DNA of 8,249 bases, taken from NCBI GenBank assembly GCA_944390615.1, contig CALXRJ010000023.1, forward strand, positions 1 to 8,249, given 5' to 3'. The notes beneath the pieces are model-generated. The model was not told the origin of the DNA. It was given only the letters and a program-made list of their open reading frames with translations, and did no database searches. The translations under genes and the position numbers were made by a program. Source of the stretch: an uncultured Clostridia bacterium (GTDB lineage Bacteria > Bacillota > Clostridia > TANB77 > CAG-508). Shown in pieces: positions 1 to 6,506 of this stretch (position 1 is its first letter; every line of letters starts with the position of its first letter).

Positions 1-900
1 AAAAGAATTTTTGCCTTAATGGATGAAGAACCAGAACAAGATAATGGATATGTAACATTAGTTAATGCAAAAAAAGTAAATGGCGAAATACAAGAAGCTA
101 AAAATTACACAGGTATGTGGGCTTGGAAACATCAGCATCATGATGGAAGATTAGAGTATATCGAATTAAAAGGTCATATTGAACTTACCAATGTGGATTT
201 TGGCTATGAACCAGATAAATTAGTTTTACATGATATTAGCCTATATGCTAAACCTGGTCAAAAAATTGCGTTTGTTGGAGCAACTGGTGCAGGAAAAACA
301 ACCATTACCAATTTATTAAATCGTTTTTATGATATTGAAGATGGAAAAATCAGGTATGATGGAATTAATATCAATAAAATCAAAAAAGAAGATTTAAGAA
401 GATCACTTGGTATTGTTTTACAAGATGTTAATTTATTTACTGGAACCATTCGAGACAATATCAGATATGGAAATGAAAAAGCAACCAATACACAAGTTAT
501 TGAAGCTGCCAAACTTGCTAATGCACATAATTTTATTATGCATTTACCAAAAGGTTATGATACCATGATTGACGGAAATGGTGGTTCTTTATCACAAGGA
601 CAAAAACAGTTGATTTCTATTGCTAGAGCAGCGATTGCTAATCCACCTGTTATGATTTTGGATGAGGCAACTTCTAGTATTGATACAAGAACTGAAAAAA
701 TTGTTCAAGATGGAATGGATAAATTAATGGAAGGAAGAACCGTTTTTGTCATTGCACATAGACTTTCTACTGTTCGTAATTCGAAAGCTATAATTGTACT
801 AGACCATGGTAGAATTATTGAAAGAGGAGATCATGAAGATTTAATTGCCCAAAAAGGGACTTATTATAGACTTTATACTGGTGCTTTTGAGTTGGAGTAA
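1..900 (+). CDS. ABC exporter half-transporter, C-terminal nucleotide-binding domain (5' partial)
   Basis: ATP-binding part of a membrane-domain-fused ABC exporter subunit. The frame is open from base 1 (KRIFALMDEEPEQ...), so the gene starts upstream and the transmembrane domain is missing; the ATG at 19 is internal. Counting from that Met, all nucleotide-binding motifs are intact: A-loop Tyr63 (FGYEP), Walker A GATGAGKT 87-94, Q-loop Gln135 (LQDVNLF), signature LSQGQ 191-195, Walker B VMILDE 211-216 with catalytic Glu216, D-loop SSID 219-222 and switch His247 (IAHRLST). The long linker with MWAWKH before the domain, and the TGTIRDNIRYG and FELE-end sequences, recall from memory one subunit of Clostridia heterodimeric multidrug/lipid-type exporters; the partner would be expected just upstream. 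Substrate cannot be inferred. The methyltransferase gene follows after 53 bases with no convincing terminator, so read-through is possible. Confidence 0.93.
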   Translation, partial: KRIFALMDEEPEQDNGYVTLVNAKKVNGEIQEAKNYTGMWAWKHQHHDGRLEYIELKGHIELTNVDFGYEPDKLVLHDISLYAKPGQKIAFVGATGAGKTTITNLLNRFYDIEDGKIRYDGININKIKKEDLRRSLGIVLQDVNLFTGTIRDNIRYGNEKATNTQVIEAAKLANAHNFIMHLPKGYDTMIDGNGGSLSQGQKQLISIARAAIANPPVMILDEATSSIDTRTEKIVQDGMDKLMEGRTVFVIAHRLSTVRNSKAIIVLDHGRIIERGDHEDLIAQKGTYYRLYTGAFELE

Positions 901-912
901 TTTGCTTACTCC
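894..912 (+). other. Small hairpin overlapping the ABC transporter stop codon
   Basis: GGAGTAA (894-900) pairs with TTACTCC (906-912) around a 5-base loop. GTTG (891-894) and CAAC (915-918) could extend the stem across a bulge. The left arm contains the TAA stop codon. No U-run follows at once, so this is a poor intrinsic terminator. It may be a weak attenuator or 3'-end stabiliser, or chance. Confidence 0.3.
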
Positions 913-953
913 TGCAACAACTTTGAAATTTTAAAATAAAAGGAAAGATAAAA

Positions 954-1841
954 ATGATACCAATACCAGAATTTTTTAAAATGATGCTACAAGAACAATA
1001 TGGAGATAACACAGTAGATACTATTATACAGGGTTTCAATCACCAAAAACCAGTCACCTTAAGAGTCAATACGATAAAATCGACCAAAGATGAAGTTATG
1101 CAAGAGCTACGCAAAGAAAAGATTACTTTTCGAGAAGTGGGCTGGTACCAAGATGCACTTATTATAGAAAATGCAAGAGAAGAGCAAATACAAAGACTAA
1201 ACCTATATGAGCAGGGAAAAATTTACTTACAAAGTTTATCTTCTATGCTTCCACCAATTCTATTAGACCCTAAGCCAAAGCAAAATATCTTAGATATGGC
1301 AGCGGCACCAGGGGGAAAAACTACGCAAATAGCAGCATTATCTTATAATAAAGCATTTATTACAGCTTGTGAAAGAAATAAAATACGAGGAGAAAAGCTA
1401 AAATACAATTTACAAAAACAGGGTGTTGGTTCTGTAAATATTATGTTAGAAGATGCAAGAAATTTGAGTGATTTTTTTTCTTTTGATAAAATTTTACTAG
1501 ATGCACCATGTAGTGGAAGTGGTACAGAAAATGTTTTTAAAAAGAATTTTACGAAAGAATTAATACAAAAATCAAGTAAAACACAAGAAGTATTGCTCAA
1601 AAAAGCTTTAAAAATATTAAAACCTGGTGGAGAAATGATTTATTCAACTTGTTCGATTTTACAGGATGAAAACGAAAAAATACTGGAAAAAGCATTAAAA
1701 AATAGTCATGCTAAATTAATACCGATTAAGCTCCCAAAAGAAATTGCGTGTCTTCCATCTAGTTTGAAGGAAGTTGCTGTTGTTGCTCCTAATCGATTGT
1801 TTGAAGGATTTTTTATTGCTAAAATTGGTAAATTCCTATAA
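954..1841 (+). CDS. NOL1/NOP2/Sun-family (RsmB/RsmF-like) RNA m5C methyltransferase, compact form
   Basis: Predicted SAM-dependent methyltransferase that adds a methyl group to C5 of a cytosine in rRNA or tRNA; cytoplasmic. The 295-residue protein has the family pre-motif PVTLRVNTIK (33-42), QSLSSMLPPILLDP (93-106), SAM-binding motif I LDMAAAPGGKT (113-123), motif IV DAPCSGSGT (183-191) with Cys186, and motif VI YSTCSI (230-235) with Cys233. In this family the motif VI cysteine attacks the base and the motif IV cysteine helps release the product. It ends with the typical LFEGFFIAKIGK. Bacterial RsmF/RsmB proteins are usually about 430-480 residues; this one stops at the catalytic domain and lacks the C-terminal RNA-binding extension. 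The start is ATG 954, with AAAGGA at 938-943 about 10 bases upstream. The exact target base cannot be assigned. Confidence 0.92.
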   Translation: MIPIPEFFKMMLQEQYGDNTVDTIIQGFNHQKPVTLRVNTIKSTKDEVMQELRKEKITFREVGWYQDALIIENAREEQIQRLNLYEQGKIYLQSLSSMLPPILLDPKPKQNILDMAAAPGGKTTQIAALSYNKAFITACERNKIRGEKLKYNLQKQGVGSVNIMLEDARNLSDFFSFDKILLDAPCSGSGTENVFKKNFTKELIQKSSKTQEVLLKKALKILKPGGEMIYSTCSILQDENEKILEKALKNSHAKLIPIKLPKEIACLPSSLKEVAVVAPNRLFEGFFIAKIGKFL

Positions 1842-1846
1842 AAAAC

Positions 1847-1875
1847 TTGCCACAAAAAAATATTATTGCTATAAT
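1847..1875 (+). promoter_or_regulatory. Strong sigma-A promoter of the alcohol dehydrogenase gene
   Basis: TTGCCA (1847-1852, 5 of 6 to TTGACA), a 17-base spacer, and a perfect TATAAT (1870-1875) preceded by TGC (1867-1869), giving an extended -10. Transcription should start near 1882, leaving a leader of about 50 bases before the ATG at 1932. The -35 begins six bases after the methyltransferase stop codon. I see no clear operator such as a Rex site. Confidence 0.8.
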
Positions 1876-1931
1876 AAATGCATAAATAAACTAATTTTAA
1901 AAATACTAATAAACGAAAGGAGAAATGAAAA

Positions 1932-3098
1932 ATGGCTACAACAAAATTTGTTTTAAATGAAACATCTTATTTTGGAAATGGCGCAAGAGAGGTACTAGCA
2001 GAAGAAATTAAAAAAAGAGGATTTCAAAAAGTATTTTTGGTATCTGACAAATCATTAGTAGAAGCAAGTGTAACTGCCAAAGTAGAAGAAGAACTAAAAA
2101 AGGCAGATATCCCATATGATTTATATTCAGAAATAAAACCAAACCCAACCATTCAAAACGTACTAGATGGGGTAGAGGCATGCAAAGATTCACGTGCTGA
2201 CTTAATTGTTGCAGTTGGCGGAGGATCTAGTATTGACACGGCAAAAGGAATATCCATTGTTATGACAAACCCAGACAGAGCAGATATACGCTCTTTAAAT
2301 GGAGCATCTAATACCATAAATAAAGGAATGCCACTAATTGCTATGCCAACAACAGCTGGAACAGCAGCAGAAGTTACCATAAATTATGTCATTACAGATG
2401 AAGAAAGAAAAATAAAAATGGTATGTGTAGATCCAAATGACATACCAATCATAGCAATTGTAGATACAGAACTTATGGCATCTATGCCAAAGAGTTTAGC
2501 TGCAGCAACAGGACTAGATGCTTTAACACATGCGGTAGAAGGGTATATTACCAAAGCCCATAACCTAATGTCTGATATGTTTCATATGAAAGCAATCAAA
2601 CTTATCTTTGAAAATTTAACGAAAGCAGTAAACGAAAAAGATCCAGAGGCTATTGAAAAAATGGGATATGCCCAATATATAGCAGGAATGGGATTTTCCA
2701 ATGTTGGTTTAGGTATTGTACATTCTATGGCACACCAACTAGGAGCAGTATATGATACACCACATGGAATTGCCAATGCAATGTTACTTCCAACTGTTAT
2801 GAGATTTAATGGAGAAGATCCTGCAACAGCCCAAAGATTTAGAGAAATCCTTTGTGAAATTGGAAGACCAGATGCTATGCATTTAAATGATCAAGATGTT
2901 ATTAATACATTTGTTTGGATGATATCAGAACTTTCTAAGTCAGTAGGGGTAACACAAAAAATAACAGATTATGGAGCAAAAGAAGAAGATTTTGAAATGT
3001 TAGCAGAAAAAGCCATGGAAGATCCTTGTAAACCAGGAAATCCAAGAGAAGTATCAAAGGAAGAATTTGTCGAATTATTTAAAAGAGCGGCTATGTAA
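1932..3098 (+). CDS. fucO: Iron-containing alcohol dehydrogenase, FucO-like (lactaldehyde reductase type)
   Basis: Group III iron-activated, NAD(H)-dependent alcohol dehydrogenase. The 388 residues follow Escherichia coli FucO (about 382) closely from memory, including the identical stretch PTTAGTAAEVTINYVITDEE (139-158). Asp39 (SDKSL) corresponds to the NAD-selecting Asp of FucO, and GGGSSID (96-102) is the dinucleotide-binding loop. Metal ligands fit Asp196 and His200 (LDALTHAVEGY), His264 (GIVHSMAH) and His278 (DTPHGIANA). FucO reduces L-lactaldehyde to 1,2-propanediol, but close homologues in fermenters act on ethanol, butanol or other short alcohols, and no fucose or rhamnose genes are in view, so the physiological substrate is uncertain. 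AAAGGAG at 1916-1922 lies 9 bases before ATG 1932. The gene has its own promoter and terminator, so it is monocistronic. Family call very sure; symbol less so. Confidence 0.93.
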   Translation: MATTKFVLNETSYFGNGAREVLAEEIKKRGFQKVFLVSDKSLVEASVTAKVEEELKKADIPYDLYSEIKPNPTIQNVLDGVEACKDSRADLIVAVGGGSSIDTAKGISIVMTNPDRADIRSLNGASNTINKGMPLIAMPTTAGTAAEVTINYVITDEERKIKMVCVDPNDIPIIAIVDTELMASMPKSLAAATGLDALTHAVEGYITKAHNLMSDMFHMKAIKLIFENLTKAVNEKDPEAIEKMGYAQYIAGMGFSNVGLGIVHSMAHQLGAVYDTPHGIANAMLLPTVMRFNGEDPATAQRFREILCEIGRPDAMHLNDQDVINTFVWMISELSKSVGVTQKITDYGAKEEDFEMLAEKAMEDPCKPGNPREVSKEEFVELFKRAAM

Positions 3099-3115
3099 AA
3101 TATTTTTAATGATTA

Positions 3116-3151
3116 AAAATAGGAAATGGGTATAAACCCATTTCCTATTTT
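3116..3151 (+). terminator. Intrinsic terminator after the alcohol dehydrogenase
   Basis: Perfect 16-bp stem: AAAATAGGAAATGGGT (3116-3131) pairs with 3136-3151 around the loop ATAA, ending in TTTT. The A-rich left base would supply a U-run on the other strand, so it could work in both directions, although no convincing minus-strand gene ends here. Confidence 0.9.
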
Positions 3152-3245
3152 AGCATTAGTCATCAGGCAACATTTGAAGCTATTTGTCATCAGAGGCGTC
3201 AGAAAAGATAACAGCGCATTCAAAAGGTATAAACGTAAGCAACAC
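3152..3245. other. Unexplained AT-poorer intergenic segment with a repeated GTCATCAG
   Basis: Between the terminator and the dpaB promoter region lies a stretch of about 90 bases with roughly 39% G+C by hand count, clearly above the AT-rich spacers around it. GTCATCAG occurs at 3159-3166 and 3186-3193, 27 bases apart, with a shortened GTCAG at 3198-3202. A short minus-strand frame from an ATG near 3264 gives about 27 residues ending SDASDDK, without a ribosome binding site. I recognise no gene, tRNA or riboswitch. It may be a decayed gene fragment, an interspersed repeat or a small RNA. Confidence 0.3.
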
Positions 3246-3281
3246 TTTTCTATAAAAAAACATTATTTTACAAATTTCATT

Positions 3282-3316
3282 CAAAATTTACACCCAAAAT
3301 TCATATGATATATAAA
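3282..3316 (+). promoter_or_regulatory. Candidate dpaB promoter (sporulation sigma-K/E-like or sigma-A)
   Basis: CATATGATA at 3302-3310 fits the sigma-K -10 pattern CATANNNTA exactly and partly fits the sigma-E -10. This suits a dipicolinate synthase gene, which is mother-cell sigma-K controlled in Bacillus. The -35 side is weak: there is no AC at the usual distance, only a poor sigma-E-like TCAAAAT at 3281-3287. A sigma-A reading overlaps it: TTTACA (3287-3292), 18 bases, TATAAA (3311-3316). The sequence does not settle which is used. Confidence 0.4.
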
Positions 3317-3345
3317 TGTAATTGGAAAGGAGGATCGAATGAATT

Positions 3346-3924
3346 TTGGAAGTGAAAGGAAAAAAGATTGGATTTGTACTTACAGGTTCTTTTTGTACTT
3401 TTAGTAAAACCATTCCTAAAATGAAAGAACTCAAAAAATTAGGAGCTGATATTATTCCCATTATGTCTTATAATAGTTATGAATTAGATACAAAATTCGG
3501 AAAAGCGGATGAATTTATTAGGCAAATAAAAGAGATTTCCGAAAAAGATATTATCCACTCAATACAAGAGGCAGAACCGATTGGCCCTAAACATTTAACT
3601 GATATCATGATTGTTGCACCAGCAAGTGGAAACACCATGTCTAAACTTGCCTGTGATATTATAGATACACCAGCATTAATGGCTGTTAAATCTCACTTAA
3701 GAAATAATTTACCAGTTGTAATTGCACCTTCCACCAATAATGGACTTGGTGCCAATTTAGTAAGTATTGGTAATTTGATTAATCGAAAAAATTATTATTT
3801 TGTTCCCTTTAAACAAGATAACCCTATTACAAAACCTAGATCCATTGTATTTGACCCAGCATATATCATAAAGACTACAGAAGCAGCCTTAGACGGAGAA
3901 CAAATTGAACCTATTCTTTTATGA
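3346..3924 (+). CDS. dpaB: Dipicolinate synthase subunit B (SpoVFB)
   Basis: Flavoprotein-fold subunit of dipicolinate synthase, which makes the spore-core solute dipicolinic acid from a lysine-pathway intermediate in the mother cell. The 192 residues align over their length, from memory, with B. subtilis SpoVFB (about 200): GKKIGFVLTGSFCTF (5-19), AEPIGPKHLTD (75-85), IVAPASGNTMSKLA (89-102), LRNNLPVVIAPSTNNGLGAN (117-136), YYFVPFKQDNP (149-159) and a C-terminal EQIEPILL. The start is awkward. AAAGGAGG (3326-3333) is followed after 5 bases by ATG 3339, but that frame stops at 3404. The matching frame begins at TTG 3346, 12 bases from the Shine-Dalgarno, or at GTG 3352. Removing one T from the TTTT at 3344-3347 would join ATG 3339 in frame as MNLEVKGKK, matching the length of the Bacillus N-terminus. 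Subunit A (dpaA), normally directly upstream, is absent here. Followed by a strong terminator. Confidence 0.93.
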   Translation: MEVKGKKIGFVLTGSFCTFSKTIPKMKELKKLGADIIPIMSYNSYELDTKFGKADEFIRQIKEISEKDIIHSIQEAEPIGPKHLTDIMIVAPASGNTMSKLACDIIDTPALMAVKSHLRNNLPVVIAPSTNNGLGANLVSIGNLINRKNYYFVPFKQDNPITKPRSIVFDPAYIIKTTEAALDGEQIEPILL

Positions 3925-3928
3925 ATTT

Positions 3929-3978
3929 AATAGGAAAAGAGAGCATTTCTTTAAAAATGCTCTCTTTTCCTATTTTTT
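3929..3978 (+). terminator. Intrinsic terminator after dpaB
   Basis: Perfect 20-bp stem: the arm at 3929-3948 (starting AATAGGAAAAG) pairs with 3955-3974 around the loop CTTTAA, followed by a U-run at 3973-3978. It separates dpaB from the coat genes, which probably have their own promoter in 3979-4012. I could not identify clear -35/-10 boxes there. Confidence 0.92.
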
Positions 3979-4026
3979 GTATAAAATTATGAAATTTGTC
4001 AATATTAATCTTAGGTGGTGATAATA

Positions 4027-4200
4027 ATGACAAGTAAAGAGCTTTTATATGTTCAAGATGCAATTTCACGTGAAAGCTTTATGGAAAATTGTAGTTGTAA
4101 AACTTCTAGTCAATTGAAAGATATTACTCTTTCTTCTTATATCAAACAACTAGAAACAACACATACAGAATTATTTAATAAGTTTTTAAATTTATTATAA
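4027..4200 (+). CDS. Small CotF-like spore coat protein, resembling the N-terminal half of CotF
   Basis: Predicted 57-residue helical protein beginning MTSKELLYVQDAISRE. The start is ATG 4027, because AGGTGG (4013-4018) lies 8 bases upstream; the in-frame GTG at 4015 falls inside that binding site. The pattern, one helix (4-19), a short link with CSC (about 23-25), and a second helix SSYIKQLETTHTELFNKFLNLL (about 36-57), resembles the N-terminal repeat of CotF-family coat proteins, where a conserved acidic/His helix pair packs as a ferritin-like half-bundle. It sits 15 bases before a second CotF-like gene, so the two are surely co-transcribed and probably function together in the spore coat. 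The two cysteines could form coat cross-links (inference). Homology at this length is by eye. Confidence 0.72.
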   Translation: MTSKELLYVQDAISRESFMENCSCKTSSQLKDITLSSYIKQLETTHTELFNKFLNLL

Positions 4201-4215
4201 AAGGAGGAAAATATT

Positions 4216-4461
4216 ATGGAAGATAAAGATTTAATGGAAAGAGAATTATTAGCTGTAAAAGGTGCTTGTGATTTATATCTTCATGGTACAATTGAAGCTA
4301 CAACAGCTGAAGTCCATAGTGCTTTTAAAGACGCTCTCAATACATCTTTAGATATTCAAAATAAGCTATATAATTTAATGGCTGAAAAAGGTTGGTATCA
4401 AACAGATACTGCTGAACAAACTAAAATTGATAGCACAAAACAACAATATGCAAATCAATAA
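4216..4461 (+). CDS. CotF-family spore coat protein, C-terminal-half type
   Basis: An 81-residue soluble protein of the CotF family (mother-cell-made coat protein). MERELLAVKGACDLYLHGTI (6-25) is the hallmark first helix. VHSAFKDALNTSLDIQNKLYNLMAEKGWY (about 33-61) is the second helix, ending in the conserved aromatic turn (KGWYQT), with a polar Gln/Lys-rich tail after it. This matches the second half of B. subtilis CotF (DLLGFAKTSVRSYA... YMYQHGYY). AAGGAGG at 4201-4207 begins directly after the stop of the preceding gene and lies 8 bases before ATG 4216. Adjacent to dpaB, another sporulation gene. The exact coat layer cannot be told. Confidence 0.86.
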   Translation: MEDKDLMERELLAVKGACDLYLHGTIEATTAEVHSAFKDALNTSLDIQNKLYNLMAEKGWYQTDTAEQTKIDSTKQQYANQ

Positions 4462-4467
4462 ATCTTT

Positions 4468-4513
4468 AAAAAAGAAAAATATTTCTTTTCCTCGAAAGAG
4501 GTTTCTTTTTTTT
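4468..4513 (+). terminator. Terminator after the coat gene pair
   Basis: CCTC (4490-4493) GAAA GAGG (4498-4501) forms a tetraloop hairpin followed by TTTCTTTTTTTT (4502-4513). An outer stem, AAAAAAGAAA (4468-4477) with TTTCTTTTTT (4502-4511), can enclose it. AAAAGAAA just inside can instead pair with TTTCTTTT (4482-4489), giving an alternative fold. The short GC-containing hairpin plus long U-run suffices for an intrinsic terminator. Confidence 0.72.
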
Positions 4514-4527
4514 GTAAATATTATTAT

Positions 4528-4558
4528 TTGATTGTAATTCATAAAAATATGATATACT
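4528..4558 (+). promoter_or_regulatory. Candidate distal pepF promoter (extended -10)
   Basis: TATACT at 4553-4558, preceded by TGA (4550-4552), makes an extended -10. The -35 options are poor: TTGATT 4528-4533 with a 19-base spacer, or TTGTAA 4532-4537 with 15. Weaker than the promoter 56 bases downstream. Confidence 0.4.
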
Positions 4559-4585
4559 TTACTATTGTTAAACTAATTTTTTAGC

Positions 4586-4614
4586 TAGACATTTTTATAT
4601 TTATATGATAAAAT
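4586..4614 (+). promoter_or_regulatory. Candidate proximal pepF promoter
   Basis: TAGACA (4586-4591) and TAAAAT (4609-4614) with a 17-base spacer each match the sigma-A consensus at 5 of 6 positions. Transcription would start near 4621, giving a leader of about 60 bases. The CmpB-like gene is probably transcribed from here too. Confidence 0.5.
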
Positions 4615-4683
4615 TCCAAAAAATAAGGCAACCAATTAAAAACTTCATGACAAAAATTTAAAACAGAAAGGATGAATTTTTTT

Positions 4684-6450
4684 ATGGACGAAAAATATCA
4701 ATGGGATTTAACCGATATTTTTAAAACCAAAGATGAATTTGAAAATGAAATTATCATGTTGCAAAACACCTTGGAGCAAATAAAAAACTATCAAGGAAAA
4801 CTAAAAGAAAGTTCACAAAACATATATCACTGTTATCAACTATATGAAAAAGCCCTAGAACATTATGAAAAAATATATGGTTATGGCATGTTAAAATTTC
4901 ATTTAGACATGGCAGATAGCGAAAATAGCAAGCTTTACAAAAGGTGTGAAGGAATTGGTACAGAATTTGAAAAAATAGTTTCTTTTATCACACCAGAAAT
5001 TACAGAAATAGATACAGATAGATTACTAAAATACATAGAGGAAAATAAAGATTTAAAAAGATATGAAAGAGAATTAAAAGAAATTATCAAAGATAAGGCA
5101 CATATTTTAAGCAAAGAAGAAGAAAATATTTTAGCAAATTTCACAGAAGTTTTTAATAATAGCGAAAATACTTATGATATATTAACCAATACAGAATTTA
5201 AATTTGGGAATATCATCGATGAAAATGGAAAAGAAACAGAAATGACAGACAGTAATTATACGATTTTCTTAAAAAGCAAACAAGAAAAGGTAAGAAAACA
5301 AGCATTTGATCTCATGTATCAAAAATACAAAGATTTCTTAAATACCATTGGAGAACTTTATTTGGCAAAAGTAAAACAAGATACCATTCTAGCGAAGATT
5401 CGTAAATATGCATCCTCTTTAGAAAAAGCAGTAGAAAAAGATGATTCCAATTTAAAGGTATATAATAGCTTAATTGAAGCAGTTAATCAAAATATTAGTG
5501 CTAATCATGAATTTATGCAATTAAAAAAAGAATTACTCAAAAAAGATGAAATGCATATTTATGATATCTATGTAAACCCAATTGAGAGCAAAGACGAAGA
5601 TATTAGCTTTGAAGAGGCAAAACAAGAAGTTCTAAATGCTTTAAGTGTTTTAGGAAAAGAATATGTAAGTAAATTAGAAGAAGCTTTTCGCAATAGATGG
5701 ATTGATGTATACCCTAAAAACAATAAACGTAGTGGGGCATATAGCATGGGAGTTTATGGTGTCCATCCTTATGTATTAGACAATTTTGTGAGCAAAAAAA
5801 GAGATATTAGTACTATTGCCCATGAATTAGGTCATGCAATGCATTCTTATTATTCGAACCAAAATCAAAATGTAATCGATGCTAATTACACCATAATGGT
5901 AGCAGAAATAGCCTCTACGACAAATGAAATTTTACTTGCCAAATATCAAATAGAAAACGAAAAAGATAACACCAAAAAAGCGGAAATGATTTATGAATTA
6001 TTAGAGATGATAAGAGCAACTTTATTTAGGCAAGCCATGTTTGCAGAATTTGAAAAAGAGGTTCATCAAAAAATCGAAGAAGGAACTGTTTTATCTTCAA
6101 ATGATTTATCAGATATGTATTACCAATTAAATGTAAAATATTTTGGAAAAGATTGTGTTATCGATAAACCAATTCAATATGAATGGGCAAGAATTCCTCA
6201 TTTTTATACACCTTTTTATGTATATAAATATGCAACTGGAATTTCTGCTGCCATTATAATAGCTAACAATATTTTAGCTGGCAAAGAAGGTTATGTTCAA
6301 AAATATATAGAAATGTTAAAACAAGGTTGTACCAAAAAGGCAGTAGATTTGTTAAAAATGGTAGAGGTAGATTTAGAAGATAGTAATACCTATAAAGGTG
6401 CAATAGATTTTTATAGAAAATTAATCAAGGAATTACAAGACATGATTTAA
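4684..6450 (+). CDS. pepF: Oligoendopeptidase F (M3B zinc peptidase)
   Basis: Cytosolic zinc metallopeptidase that cleaves short oligopeptides, giving a role in peptide turnover. The 588 residues are the usual length for PepF. The N-terminus KYQWDLTDIF is typical, followed by a long helical region. The zinc site is HELGH at 380-384, with the third ligand Glu408 in VAEIAST, 24 residues after His384. Near the C-terminus RIPHFYTPFYVYKYATG (503-519) carries the His506/Tyr508 pair that lines the M3 active site. No signal peptide or membrane segment is visible. I chose ATG 4684 because AAAGGA (4667-4672) lies 11 bases upstream; the earlier in-frame ATG at 4672 overlaps that site and would only add MNFF. 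The CmpB-like gene follows after 56 bases with no terminator, so the two form an operon; a functional link is not evident. Confidence 0.95.
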   Translation: MDEKYQWDLTDIFKTKDEFENEIIMLQNTLEQIKNYQGKLKESSQNIYHCYQLYEKALEHYEKIYGYGMLKFHLDMADSENSKLYKRCEGIGTEFEKIVSFITPEITEIDTDRLLKYIEENKDLKRYERELKEIIKDKAHILSKEEENILANFTEVFNNSENTYDILTNTEFKFGNIIDENGKETEMTDSNYTIFLKSKQEKVRKQAFDLMYQKYKDFLNTIGELYLAKVKQDTILAKIRKYASSLEKAVEKDDSNLKVYNSLIEAVNQNISANHEFMQLKKELLKKDEMHIYDIYVNPIESKDEDISFEEAKQEVLNALSVLGKEYVSKLEEAFRNRWIDVYPKNNKRSGAYSMGVYGVHPYVLDNFVSKKRDISTIAHELGHAMHSYYSNQNQNVIDANYTIMVAEIASTTNEILLAKYQIENEKDNTKKAEMIYELLEMIRATLFRQAMFAEFEKEVHQKIEEGTVLSSNDLSDMYYQLNVKYFGKDCVIDKPIQYEWARIPHFYTPFYVYKYATGISAAIIIANNILAGKEGYVQKYIEMLKQGCTKKAVDLLKMVEVDLEDSNTYKGAIDFYRKLIKELQDMI

Positions 6451-6464
6451 ATTTATCATAAGAA

Positions 6465-6496
6465 AAGGAGGATTTTAGGTTTATAAGGCAACCTAA
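6465..6496 (+). promoter_or_regulatory. Shine-Dalgarno plus hairpin spacer before the CmpB-like gene
   Basis: AAGGAGG (6465-6471) is a full-strength ribosome binding site but lies 35 bases from the only in-frame ATG (6507). Between them TTAGGTT (6475-6481) pairs with AACCTAA (6490-6496) around an 8-base loop. Folding would remove 22 bases and cut the effective distance to about 13. This may let translation depend on the hairpin (inference). Confidence 0.45.
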
Positions 6497-6506
6497 GTAA
6501 TAAAAA

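Noticed and set aside
815..1039. A minus-strand frame spanning the gap between the ABC transporter and the methyltransferase
   Set aside because: It overlaps two well-supported + strand genes and shows no family motif or start signal.
3126..3308. A 60-codon + strand frame between the alcohol dehydrogenase and dpaB
   Set aside because: It begins inside the terminator hairpin, has no ribosome binding site and its lysine-rich translation resembles no protein I know.
3339..3404. A short frame from ATG 3339 right after a strong Shine-Dalgarno
   Set aside because: It has only 21 codons and overlaps dpaB in another frame. It is better seen as a decoy start or the trace of an indel than as a gene, and is discussed as a finding.
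4672..4683. Earlier in-frame ATG for pepF
   Set aside because: It overlaps the Shine-Dalgarno itself, leaving no spacing; ATG 4684 gives the conventional N-terminus.
4623..6493. ATAAGGCAACC present at both 4623-4633 and 6483-6493
   Set aside because: A shared 11-mer is expected by chance in 8 kb. The second copy is explained by the leader hairpin, while the first has no matching stem.
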